This document shows, in pieces, positions 54,062 through 62,668 of a DNA stretch of 64,000 nucleotides. The position numbers were made by a program, and so were the translations under genes. This DNA comes from Pseudomonas putida. Its GTDB lineage: Bacteria; Pseudomonadota; Gammaproteobacteria; Pseudomonadales; Pseudomonadaceae. The notes below the pieces were generated by a model, which ran no database searches, was not told the DNA's origin, and worked only from the letters and a program-made list of their open reading frames with translations. Location of the stretch: assembly GCA_041071465.1 (NCBI GenBank), contig CP163498.1, positions 5,350,001-5,414,000 on the forward strand. The letters run 5' to 3'. Positions within the stretch are counted from its first letter, which is position 1; each line of letters opens with the position of its first letter.

Positions 54062-56516
54062 ATGCGATGCCACCGCTTGCTGCTGCCTGTCGCATTGCCC
54101 CTACTGACGTTGCCTTTGTTGGCTCACTCCCAATCCCTGACGGTTTCAGCCGGTGAAAACCTTGGCGCCCTTGTGCAGACGAATGCCGCTGATGAATTTA
54201 CCCCACGGGCGGAACGGTTCAGTCATTGCAGCAAGGTAATGGCCAAGACACATTCAACATGTCTGGCGGCACGCTAGGGTCGTTGAATCAAGGCGGTGAC
54301 TTCGACACGTTCAGCATGACCGGCGGCACCATCACGGGCGCATTCGAAGACGGTGACTCGGCCTTTTTCAAAGGCGGCAGCATTGGCCGAATAGACCTCA
54401 AGCTCGCTGACAACTTCCTTGAAATATCCCAGGATCTCGGGGTCGAAACCCTCGTTGTTGGCAATGTTGTCAGCGGGCTTGGCAACGACACGATCATTAT
54501 GACTGGCGGCACCATCGGCGGTGATATCAGTACCAGCAGCGGCGTTGACAAGATAACCATCAGCGGCGGCACGCTCAAAGGCGAAATACGGACTGGCAAC
54601 GATGACGATGTGTTTACCTGGACGGGGGGACAGGTCGGTAAAAGAATCATCTTGGAGAACGGCAATGACACAGCCACGGTACGCACCCTGGACCTCGGCA
54701 ACTCAACAGTTACCCTGGACGGCGGCACCGGTACCGACACGTTGACGTTCGAGCAGGCTCAGGTCGGCAAAGGTGCGTTGTACGTCAACTGGGAGTCCAT
54801 CGCCCTCAAGCAAGGCAGCCAGCTTACCCTCAACGACACGCTGACATTGGGAGACGTGGGCGCCACCCAGCCACGCGTGATCCCCGCCACGGGCACCGGC
54901 ACCTTGCAAATCGATGCAAATAGCACGCTGATCAGCCGCCAGGGCAGCATCGTCAGTATTCAAGTTGAGAACAAGGCATCGGTCGTGAACGCCGGCACCA
55001 TCGACCTGAGCAGTGGCAACGACGCGCGGGGCCGCCTGACCCTCCAGGGCGACTACACCGGCAACAACGGCACCCTGCGCCTGAACAGCGTGCTGGCAGG
55101 CGATGACGCAGCTTCCGACCGCCTGGTGGTCAGCCGGGGGGCCATTGGTGGCTCCACCCAGATGTTCATCAACAACTTCAAGGGTGCAGGTGCGGCAACC
55201 ACGCAAAACGGCATCCAGGTGGTCGAAGCCCGCGATGGCGCTACCAGCACGGCCACCGCATTCGTGCAGACCCAGACGCTTTCGGCCGGTGCCTTCGACT
55301 ACCGGTTGTTCAAAGGGGGCGTGACGGCAGGTAGCGAAAACAGCTGGTACCTGCGCTCCACCCTGGTCGCGCCACCTGCTCCGGCTACTTTACCGGAACC
55401 CGTGCCGGAACCTGGCGAACCTACACAGCCAACCGAACCCAGCCAGCCAAACGAACCGGGCACGCCACCGGTGGTCGCCCCAGCCGCCACTCTACCCGTT
55501 GCTGCGCCAGCGCCCGGCCAGGTCGACCTGCCTGCTCCAGTGCAGGGCGAAAGCCTGCCGCTGTATCGCCCAGAAGTCCCGGTGTATGCCGCGGCGCCAG
55601 AGGTGCCGCGATCATCGCCCGTCAGGCATTAGGAACATTCCACCAGCGCCAGGGTGACCAGCAGTTGCTCAAAGCTGACGGCGCCCTGCCCGCCAGCTGG
55701 GGCCAGGCCTATGGCGGCGCACTGCGCCAGCAATGGAGCGGTACGGTCAACCCGAGCCTGGATGGCGACCTGTACGGTTTCAAGGTGGGCCAGGACCTGT
55801 ATGCCAAGGTGGGCGACAACGGCTACCGCCAGCATGTCGGCCTGTACGTCAGCCACAGCCGCCTGGACGCCGACGTCAAAGGTTTCGCCCTGGCCGTGCA
55901 GGACCGCCGGGTGGGAGACCTCAAGCTCGATGGCGACAGTGTGGGCGCCTACTGGACGCTGGTTGGGCCGCAAGGCGAATACCTGGATACGGTGCTGCAG
56001 TACACCCGCCTGGATGGCCGGGCGCGCTCCGACCGTGGCGACAAGCTGAACATCGATGGCCATGCCTGGACCGCTTCGCTGGAGTCTGGCTACCCTATCG
56101 CCCTGTCCGAACGCTGGACCGTGGAGCCGCAAGCTCAGTTGATCGCGCAAAAGGTATCGCTCGACAGCGCCAGAGACAGCGTCTCGCGCATTAGCCATGA
56201 CGCCCAGGTTGAGCTGACCGGCCGCCTGGGTGTGCGTATGGAAGGTGCGTTCACAGGAAGCAGCGGCCGCCTGTTGCAGCCCTATGCGCAGGTCAACCTA
56301 TGGCACGGCGACGGTGGCCGCGACACCTTGACCTTCGATGGGGTAGACAAGATCAAGACCGACTACCGCTATACCGCGGTGCAACTGGAAAGTGGCGTGG
56401 TGGCGCAGGTCAGCGAAGCACTGAGCCTGCATGGCGGCGTGCAGTACACCGCCAACCTGGACAGCCGCCAGCAGGAAGCCAGCGGCGTGAACCTGGGTGT
56501 TCGCTGGCAGTTCTAG
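54062..56516 (+). CDS. Autotransporter (type Va), broken by two apparent 1-base deletions
   Basis: Signal peptide from ATG 54062 (LLLPVALPLLTLPLLAHSQS; GGAGA upstream). The passenger carries repeated Gly-Gly-Thr turns (MSGGTLGSL, MTGGTITG, MTGGTIGGD, ISGGTLKGE), a beta-helix pattern. A Pro/Glu-rich linker covers about 440-490 of the main frame. The C-terminal autotransporter barrel ends LGVRWQF with a terminal Phe. The frame breaks at CCCC 54201-54204 (one more C gives EFTPTGGTVQSLQQG) and at about 55607-55611 (one base restores EVPRIIARQALGTFHQRQGD). Whole length about 819. Related to small Pseudomonas autotransporters; the passenger role is unknown. As written it cannot be secreted. Confidence 0.8.
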
Positions 56517-57136
56517 CGCCGCGCCGCCAGCAAACCGAGGCCAGCGCAACCTAGCAGGGAGGCGCTGACCCGGTTGAACATGCGCCGTGGCCCGGGCTGG
56601 CTGAACCAGCGCTGCATGTAGGCGCCCAGGCCCGAGTAGATGGCGATCGCCGCCCATTCCAGCAACAGGAACAATACGCCCAGCCAAAGGAACTGCTCGC
56701 TCACAGGCGTAGTGCTGCCAACCGAAACGAACTGCGGCAGAAAGGCGGTGAATATCAGGATGGCCTTGGGGTTGCCAGCCGCCACCCAGAATTCCTGCCG
56801 CGCCAGGCGCCAGGTGCCGCGTGGGTGATCGCTGGCCACCACGGCCTCGCCCACCGGTGCGCGCCACAGTTGCCAGGCGATGTAGAACAGGTACGCCGCG
56901 CCCACTACCTTGATGGTCAGGAACAGGTATTCGCTGGTATGCAGCACCACCGCCAGGCCCATGGCGGCCAGGGCGATCATGCCGCTGAAGGCGAGGATGC
57001 GCCCCCCACCAGCCACACAGGCGGTGCGCAGGCCGTACCGGCTGGCATTGTGCAGCGACAGTAGGTTGTTCGGCCCCGGCGCCATGTTCAGAGCGAAGCA
57101 GGCAGGGATGAAAAGCAGCAGGCTTGAAAGGTCCAT
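56513..57136 (-). CDS. LysE/RhtB-family amino-acid exporter
   Basis: 207 residues, about six membrane segments. NMAPGPNNLLSLHNASRYGLR near the N-terminus and AAGNPKAILIFTAFLPQFV are the LysE/RhtB hallmarks. It is convergent with the autotransporter; the two stops share CTAG at 56513-56516. Divergent from the AraC gene, which may control it. Confidence 0.92.
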   Translation of the reverse strand: MDLSSLLLFIPACFALNMAPGPNNLLSLHNASRYGLRTACVAGGGRILAFSGMIALAAMGLAVVLHTSEYLFLTIKVVGAAYLFYIAWQLWRAPVGEAVVASDHPRGTWRLARQEFWVAAGNPKAILIFTAFLPQFVSVGSTTPVSEQFLWLGVLFLLLEWAAIAIYSGLGAYMQRWFSQPGPRRMFNRVSASLLGCAGLGLLAARR

Positions 57137-57267
57137 TCTTGTTTTCCTCTGACAACAGGCGCCTATTTCGGCGTGTGTCGCGCCTTGCGGTCAAGTTACA
57201 GCCAGCGATAAAAACTGTACGGGTATGCGCCAGCTGTTACCCTGCCGACACTACCGAGGAGCCTGTA

Positions 57268-58077
57268 ATGCCCCGTTCCCACGCCGTCGTGTGGCGCGAC
57301 CCGGCCCTGGCGCATGTCGAAAGCCGCCGCGCCTGTAATAGCCGCGCCTGTTACAAGGCCCACAGCCACCCGACGTTTTCCATCGGTGCGGTGGATGCCG
57401 GCCACAGCCATTTCACCGGGGCTGCCGGTGGGCAAGAGCGCCTGACACCCGGCACGTTGGTACTGGTCCCGGCCCGCCGTGTGCATGCCTGCAACCCCGA
57501 GCCTGGGCAGGCCTGGAGCTACCAGATGCTGCATGTGGATGCCGACTGGCTGACGCAGCTGCGCCTGGAGTCGGGGCTGAGCGGCACCGAGGCCGGCGAG
57601 CCAGCACGCATTTGCCGGGCGCCGCAGGTCTATCGGCAGTTCTGCGAGCTGAACAGTTTGCTGTTTTCCCGCGCCAGCAACAGTGAGAAGGATGCGGCGC
57701 TGGTTGCCTTTCTGGGGGACCTGGATTTTTCCGCGCACCCACCACTGGTAGCGGCCCCTGCCCTGGAAGCCGCGACATTGAGTGAGGTGCTCGAGCGTAT
57801 CGAGCACCTCAACCCAGCGCGATTGAGCCTGGAAGCACTGGCGCGGGAGGCTGGGCTTGGGCGCTATCAGCTGATCCGAGCATTTCGCGCAGCGACCGGA
57901 TTTACGCCCCATGCTTATCTACTCAATGCCCGGGTCAATCGCGGCCGAAAGCTGTTGAGTAAAGGGCTGGCACTGGCAGAGGTGGCCTACCAGCTTGGGT
58001 TTGCCGACCAAAGCCATTTCCAGCGGGTGTTCAAGGCCCATGTGGGGGTGACACCGGGGCAGTACCGAGGCGATTGA
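57268..58077 (+). CDS. AraC-family transcriptional regulator
   Basis: 269 residues from ATG 57268 (GAGGAG upstream); the longer frame from 57124 runs over the promoter region. An N-terminal cupin-like sensing domain has KAHSHPTFSIGAVDAG. The C-terminal double helix-turn-helix shows LSLEALAREAGLGRYQLIRAF and LAEVAYQLGFADQSHFQRVF. It lies between two LysE-type genes and probably regulates one or both. Confidence 0.93.
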   Translation: MPRSHAVVWRDPALAHVESRRACNSRACYKAHSHPTFSIGAVDAGHSHFTGAAGGQERLTPGTLVLVPARRVHACNPEPGQAWSYQMLHVDADWLTQLRLESGLSGTEAGEPARICRAPQVYRQFCELNSLLFSRASNSEKDAALVAFLGDLDFSAHPPLVAAPALEAATLSEVLERIEHLNPARLSLEALAREAGLGRYQLIRAFRAATGFTPHAYLLNARVNRGRKLLSKGLALAEVAYQLGFADQSHFQRVFKAHVGVTPGQYRGD

Positions 58078-58192
58078 AGGCGTGCGCGGTCCCCAAGGGG
58101 CCGCGTTGGCTTTTTGGGGTTTGCAATATTCTTCAATACGCCCAACACGCGGGGCAGCAGACTGCGGTTTTTTCCGCAGAGCAGCCCCACCC

Positions 58193-58807
58193 ATGCAACA
58201 GTTTCTGATCATCGCCCTCGCCCACTTTCTCGCCCTGCTTTCTCCCGGCCCGGACTTCTTCCTGGTCGCGCGCAGCTCGATCAACAGCGGCTGGTGCACT
58301 GCCAGCGGTGCTTGCCTGGGCATCGCCCTGGCCAACGGCGCATTCATCGCCATGGCCTTCACCGGCCTTTCGGTACTGCAGGAAGGCAGCCTGTTGTTCA
58401 CCACGCTGCAGCTGGCCGGCGCCAGCTACCTGCTGTACATCGGCGTGCTGTTTCTGCGCCATGCCGGGCAAACCAGCCTGGGCACAGTCGCTGGCAGCCA
58501 GCGGGCTCAAGGCTGGTGGCGCAATGTGGGCATGGGCTTCTTGTCCGGCGTCCTCAACCCCAAGAACGCGCTGTTCTATGCCAGCCTGGCCAGCATGGTC
58601 GCCAGTGCCAGCGTCGGCTGGAAAACGGCCTACGCCGCGTGGATGTTCAGCATCGTACTGCTCTGGGATCTAGCGGTTGCCGTGGCCATTGGCAACCAGC
58701 GAGTATTGCGGCGCTTCGCCCGCAGCCTGCCGTGGCTGGAGCGGGCCTCGGGGGTCATGCTGGTGGTTTTGGCGGGGGCGTTGTTGCTGCACCTGGCGCG
58801 GGGCTGA
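58193..58807 (+). CDS. LysE/RhtB-family exporter, second copy
   Basis: 204 residues from ATG 58193, preceded by AGAGCAGCC. ALLSPGPDFFLVARSSINSG and SGVLNPKNALFYASL match the family. Same strand as the AraC gene, 115 bases downstream. Its last 53 bases overlap the phosphatase gene on the other strand. Confidence 0.92.
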   Translation: MQQFLIIALAHFLALLSPGPDFFLVARSSINSGWCTASGACLGIALANGAFIAMAFTGLSVLQEGSLLFTTLQLAGASYLLYIGVLFLRHAGQTSLGTVAGSQRAQGWWRNVGMGFLSGVLNPKNALFYASLASMVASASVGWKTAYAAWMFSIVLLWDLAVAVAIGNQRVLRRFARSLPWLERASGVMLVVLAGALLLHLARG

Positions 58808-59480
58808 TCAGTTTCAGGGTACGCATGTCCATCAAGGTGAAATGGCCACTGGCCCACCCGCCCGTGTCCAGGTGCCAGACATTGCCCAACTGCTTGGCCT
58901 CCAGCACCGGCGTGTGGCCGACCAGCAAGGCACGCAGGCCCTGCACCGGCTGGGTGTCGCCTTCCTTCAGCCGCCGCCGCGACCACTGGCACACTTCCCG
59001 CACCTTGGGGTCGTCCTCCAGTTCCAGCCAGGTGCGCAGTACTGCCCAGTCGGCAAACGGGCTGTCGGCATGCAGCAGGCCCACCAGCCCGGCCGCACTT
59101 TCTACTTCTATCGCAATCGGCAGTTGCTCGAAGCGCTCCACGAAGCGCAATTGCTCGCCCCGTGGCAGGTCGAGAAACCAGCTACCTCCAGCGGCGCGGT
59201 ACATGTCCAGGTCCAGCCGCCCACCGCGCACGCGGGTAATTGCCAGGGCCTCGTGGTTGCCTTGCACGGCATGGAACCAGGGCTGCGCCAACCACTCCAG
59301 TGCTGCCTCGCTATGCGGCCCACGGTCGACCAGGTCACCCACGCTGAACAGGCGGTCCACCGCTGGATCGAACCCGACCGCATCCAGGCACTGTTGCAGG
59401 CGCTGGAAGTGACCATGGATATCGCCGACCGCCAGGTCCCGTCCCCGGATATTGGCGATCAGCCGCCGAAACCGTCCCAT
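58755..59480 (-). CDS. Ser/Thr protein phosphatase-like metallophosphoesterase (PrpA type)
   Basis: 241 residues. Metal-site motifs GDIHGHF (about 19-25), GDLVDRGPHS (about 48-57), GNHEA (about 74-78) and GHTP near residue 188. These are the PPP/Lambda phosphatase signatures. Cytoplasmic. The C-terminus is Pro/Ala-rich, read from DNA that also codes the end of the LysE gene. Confidence 0.92.
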   Translation of the reverse strand: MGRFRRLIANIRGRDLAVGDIHGHFQRLQQCLDAVGFDPAVDRLFSVGDLVDRGPHSEAALEWLAQPWFHAVQGNHEALAITRVRGGRLDLDMYRAAGGSWFLDLPRGEQLRFVERFEQLPIAIEVESAAGLVGLLHADSPFADWAVLRTWLELEDDPKVREVCQWSRRRLKEGDTQPVQGLRALLVGHTPVLEAKQLGNVWHLDTGGWASGHFTLMDMRTLKLISPAPGAATTPPPKPPA

Positions 59481-59555
59481 TACAATCTTCCTCTGCTGGT
59501 AGCGCCACGCCAGGGGTAAAATGGGAGCACACGCAATCTGCCCCGGAGGTGCATC

Positions 59556-60071
59556 ATGCGTACCGCCCTCGTGTGTGCCGTGCTCATGGCGCTGTCACTG
59601 GACAGCATGGCACAAGGTGCCCCGGCCGCGCAGGTCGAGGTGCGTTTCGACCACCCGGAAAAATTCCGCGATGCCAGCCTCGACAGCCACGGTTATGAAC
59701 GTGGTGCCGACGCCTATGTCATGAAAACCCTCAGCCAATACCTGCAGCAGCTCGGCCAGCGCTACCTGCAACCGGGCCAGCAACTGGTCATCGACATCCG
59801 CGACATCGACCTGGCCGGGCGCTTCGAGCCCTGGCACAGCCAGGCCTACGATGTGCGCTTCATGCGCGAGATCACCTGGCCGACCATCGACCTCACCTAC
59901 ACCCTCAGCCAACCTGGCAAACCCGATCAGCAGGCGCAGGAGCGGGTCAGCGACAAGATGTACCTGAGCCGCCCGGGCCGGGTCGCCAGCAGCAGTGACC
60001 GCCTGTATGCCGAAAAGGCCATGCTCAGCGACTGGTTCCGCCAACGCTTCGCGACGCACTCGGCTTCCTGA
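59556..60071 (+). CDS. DUF3016 family periplasmic protein
   Basis: 171 residues with a signal peptide (ALVCAVLMALSLDSMAQGA). The body contains VEVRFDHPEKFRDA and WPTIDLTYTLSQPG, which I associate with DUF3016. GGAGG lies 9 bases upstream of the start. Function unknown. Confidence 0.8.
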   Translation: MRTALVCAVLMALSLDSMAQGAPAAQVEVRFDHPEKFRDASLDSHGYERGADAYVMKTLSQYLQQLGQRYLQPGQQLVIDIRDIDLAGRFEPWHSQAYDVRFMREITWPTIDLTYTLSQPGKPDQQAQERVSDKMYLSRPGRVASSSDRLYAEKAMLSDWFRQRFATHSAS

Positions 60072-60146
60072 AAAACCCTTCACTGGTACAGGTGTTGGTG
60101 CCGATAGTATGCTCGGCCCTTCAACCTGTACCAGGGAATGGTTCTC

Positions 60147-60890
60147 ATGAAACTGTGCGCCGTACAACTGGCATCGCTCAAGGGCGATTTGCCAGGCAAC
60201 CTCCAGCGTCACCTGGCCTGCATCGAGCAGGCTTCGGCCCTGGGTGCCGAACTGGTGGTGTTTCCCGAACTGTCGCTGACCGGCTACGAGCCGAGTGTGG
60301 CGCGCCAGGCCGCCCTGCCGGTGGCCTCCACACGGCTGGACCCGCTGCAAGCCGCTTGTGACCGCCTGGGCATCACTATTGCCGTGGGCCTACCACTGCC
60401 AACGCCGGACGGCATACGCATCGGCATGCCGATCTTCAGCCCTGGGGCACCCCGCCAGGCCTATGCCAAGCGGCGCTTGCACGATGATGAACTGCCCTAC
60501 TTCACCCCAGGCGATCAGGCCTTGCTGCTGGAGATGGGGGAGCACCGGGTGGCGCCGGCAATCTGTTACGAATCGATGTTCATGGCACATGCGGCCATGG
60601 CCCGCGAGCACGGTGCCGACCTGTACCTGGTCAGCGTGGCGAAAACCGCCAAAGGCATCCGCGAGGGACACGCGCATTACCCAGAAGTGGCGCGTGAGCT
60701 TGGCATGCCGGTATTGATGGCCAACTGCGTGGGGCCGGCTGACACCTTCATCGGCGCCGGCGGCTCCGCTGCGTGGGACAGCCAGGGGCGCTTGCTGGCC
60801 AGCCTGGATGAGCACAGTGAAGGGCTGATCGTACTCGACACCCGTAATGCCAGCGCAAGCGCGCTGCCTTTGGACCCGCACCCTGCATGA
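60147..60890 (+). CDS. Carbon-nitrogen hydrolase (nitrilase superfamily)
   Basis: 247 residues from ATG 60147 (GGGA about 10 upstream); ATG 60138 is the other option. The catalytic triad is visible: Glu in VVFPELSLTGYE, Lys in AYAKRRLHDDE, Cys in APAICYESMF. Single-domain omega-amidase/nitrilase-like enzyme; the substrate is unknown. Stop overlaps the next start (ATGA). Confidence 0.9.
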   Translation: MKLCAVQLASLKGDLPGNLQRHLACIEQASALGAELVVFPELSLTGYEPSVARQAALPVASTRLDPLQAACDRLGITIAVGLPLPTPDGIRIGMPIFSPGAPRQAYAKRRLHDDELPYFTPGDQALLLEMGEHRVAPAICYESMFMAHAAMAREHGADLYLVSVAKTAKGIREGHAHYPEVARELGMPVLMANCVGPADTFIGAGGSAAWDSQGRLLASLDEHSEGLIVLDTRNASASALPLDPHPA

Positions 60891-61129
60891 TCTATCTGTT
60901 TCTTGCGTTGCTGAGTTATGCCTGCACCTACTACCTGGTCGGCTTGCTGATTCAGGGCCAACTTGCCGATGTGGCCGAGGGTTTGCGCCATCGGCCCGAT
61001 GCACCTACGCCCGGCGAGTACCTGCGGGAGGTCGAGCCCCTTGCGCGTCGAGCGCATCGGCACTACACCCTGATGGCCGGCTCGGTGCTGGCCGTACTGG
61101 TCTGCCTGGTCGCCAGCTGGTTCGGCTGA
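60887..61129 (+). CDS. Small two-helix membrane protein
   Basis: 80 residues with hydrophobic ends (about 2-22 and 62-79) and a polar middle. Coupled to the nitrilase gene by ATGA. No family recognised. Confidence 0.65.
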   Translation: MIYLFLALLSYACTYYLVGLLIQGQLADVAEGLRHRPDAPTPGEYLREVEPLARRAHRHYTLMAGSVLAVLVCLVASWFG

Positions 61130-61133
61130 AGCC

Positions 61134-61634
61134 TTAGAAGTCCAGCGCCAGGCTTTGCCGGCCCTCCAGCGCCAGCAGGTACTGCTTGGCCGCGAGGCCA
61201 CCGGCAAAGCCAGTCAAGCTGCCCGACGCGCCGATTACCCGATGGCACGGGGCGATGATCGAAATCGGGTTGCGGCCATTGGCGGCGCCTACGGCACGCA
61301 CCGCGCTGGGGTTGCCGATTTGCCGGGCGATATCGCCGTAGCTGCGGGTTTCGCCGAACGGTATCGCCAGCAGCGCGGCCCACACCTGCCGCTGGAACTC
61401 GGTGCCGGCAAAGTCCAGCGCCAGTTCGAAACGCTGGCGCTTGCCGGCAAAGTACTCGCCGAGCTGGCGAGCGGTTTCCACCAGTACCGGGCACTGGTCA
61501 TCACGGTGCAGGGCGCCCAGGCGTACGCGGTTTTCCCGCTCCTCTTCCCACAGCACAGCTGCCAGGCTGTCGCCACGGGCCACCAGGGTCAGCGTGCCGA
61601 CGGGCGATTGCATGAAAGTGAAAGCGCTGGACAT
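61134..61634 (-). CDS. ogt: Methylated-DNA-protein-cysteine methyltransferase
   Basis: 166 residues. The active site IAPCHRVIGASGSLTGFAGG has the acceptor Cys; IPFGETRSYGDIARQIGNP gives the DNA-binding helix. Ogt type, without the Ada sensor domain. Repairs O6-alkylguanine. Confidence 0.95.
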   Translation of the reverse strand: MSSAFTFMQSPVGTLTLVARGDSLAAVLWEEERENRVRLGALHRDDQCPVLVETARQLGEYFAGKRQRFELALDFAGTEFQRQVWAALLAIPFGETRSYGDIARQIGNPSAVRAVGAANGRNPISIIAPCHRVIGASGSLTGFAGGLAAKQYLLALEGRQSLALDF

Positions 61635-61704
61635 AGCGGGCTCCTGCTGGTTGCGATCAACTTACTGTACGCATCCACAGTTACTGATGCACCCGCTTTC
61701 TTGC

Positions 61705-62505
61705 TCAAGTCATTGCGCAGCCGGCAATGCACCGCGCCTGGCTGAGGTTGACCTTGGGGATCAGATCGTCAGGAATACGCGAAGTCGCCGACAGGTTGTA
61801 GACATGAAAATGTTCGTTGACCACTTCTCTGGCCATCAGTGTCAACGACGGCAGAATGCGGCTGTCCCAATGCTGGTCCAGCCCGCACGGCGAACACTCG
61901 CCGTTGCCGTTCTCGTAGAAGCGCCCGACGCTCTGATCGAGGTCTACCCCTACCAGCAGCACCTCTTCGAAGCCCAGGTGGTAAGCCAGCTGCAAGGCCA
62001 CGTACGCCACTGTGCGAGCATCGAAGAAACCATGGGCCAGGTCTTTGCTGAAGGCAATCGAACGGCTACGTTTGCTCCACAGTGCGCGGTTGCACACGCA
62101 GCTGTCACCGTGGCCACGCAAACCGTCCAGCAGGCCTGGCGTGTCGGCTTTGTGCAAGGCATAACACTCGGTATCCGCTGGCACATTGGCACCCGCATAC
62201 TGCTCGGGCCAAAGTGCCAGGCGCTCGCTGTCGCGCAAGGCCGTGGCGAACAAGGCCGGCTGTTGCAGGCGAAAACTTTTGTCGGTGCACACGTAAAAGA
62301 ACGGTTTGATACCGTGTTCGGCGGTCATGGCAACCGAGCCGTTCATGGCGATGATGGGCAAATGGGCGAATTCGCCCAATGGAAAATGCTTGGCAGACGC
62401 ACCGGAGGCAAGTATCACCACGGGGCCCTGCTGGGTGTTGCGACACGCCTCGAAATGGGAGAACGCCCCGCGTTCAGCGCTTGGCTGCGACGGAAGTGTG
62501 TTCAT
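61705..62505 (-). CDS. Uncharacterised protein, possibly LPS/glycosyl-related (DUF115- or GT42-like)
   Basis: 266 residues from ATG 62505; ATG 62538 is the longer option and neither has a clear ribosome-binding site. It shows ILASGASAKHFPLGEF followed by LPIIAMNGSVAM, and later a GFEEVLLVGVDLDQSVGRFY segment. This pattern (ASG..A then N-G-S, and GVDLD) recalls DUF115/MptE-like or family-42 sialyltransferase-like proteins of surface glycan synthesis. The link is weak. Seven Cys residues, no signal peptide, no membrane helix. Confidence 0.6.
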   Translation of the reverse strand: MNTLPSQPSAERGAFSHFEACRNTQQGPVVILASGASAKHFPLGEFAHLPIIAMNGSVAMTAEHGIKPFFYVCTDKSFRLQQPALFATALRDSERLALWPEQYAGANVPADTECYALHKADTPGLLDGLRGHGDSCVCNRALWSKRSRSIAFSKDLAHGFFDARTVAYVALQLAYHLGFEEVLLVGVDLDQSVGRFYENGNGECSPCGLDQHWDSRILPSLTLMAREVVNEHFHVYNLSATSRIPDDLIPKVNLSQARCIAGCAMT

Positions 62506-62668
62506 CAATGGCATCTTTAACTGGACAGTACAAACCACAATACTGATCCGTGTATATGCCGTGGCCGCTTTTACCTAACTTTACCTAGCTGAACATCAGT
62601 CAACCGCCATCCCTTGTTTGGCGGGGTTTTGGGGCCGCTGCGCAGCCCCAGAAAAACGCAAGCCAACG

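Noticed and set aside
62631-62654. Terminator hairpin downstream of the acyl-CoA ligase
   Set aside because: A short GGGGC/GCCCC stem is present but no T-run follows in the direction of the gene.
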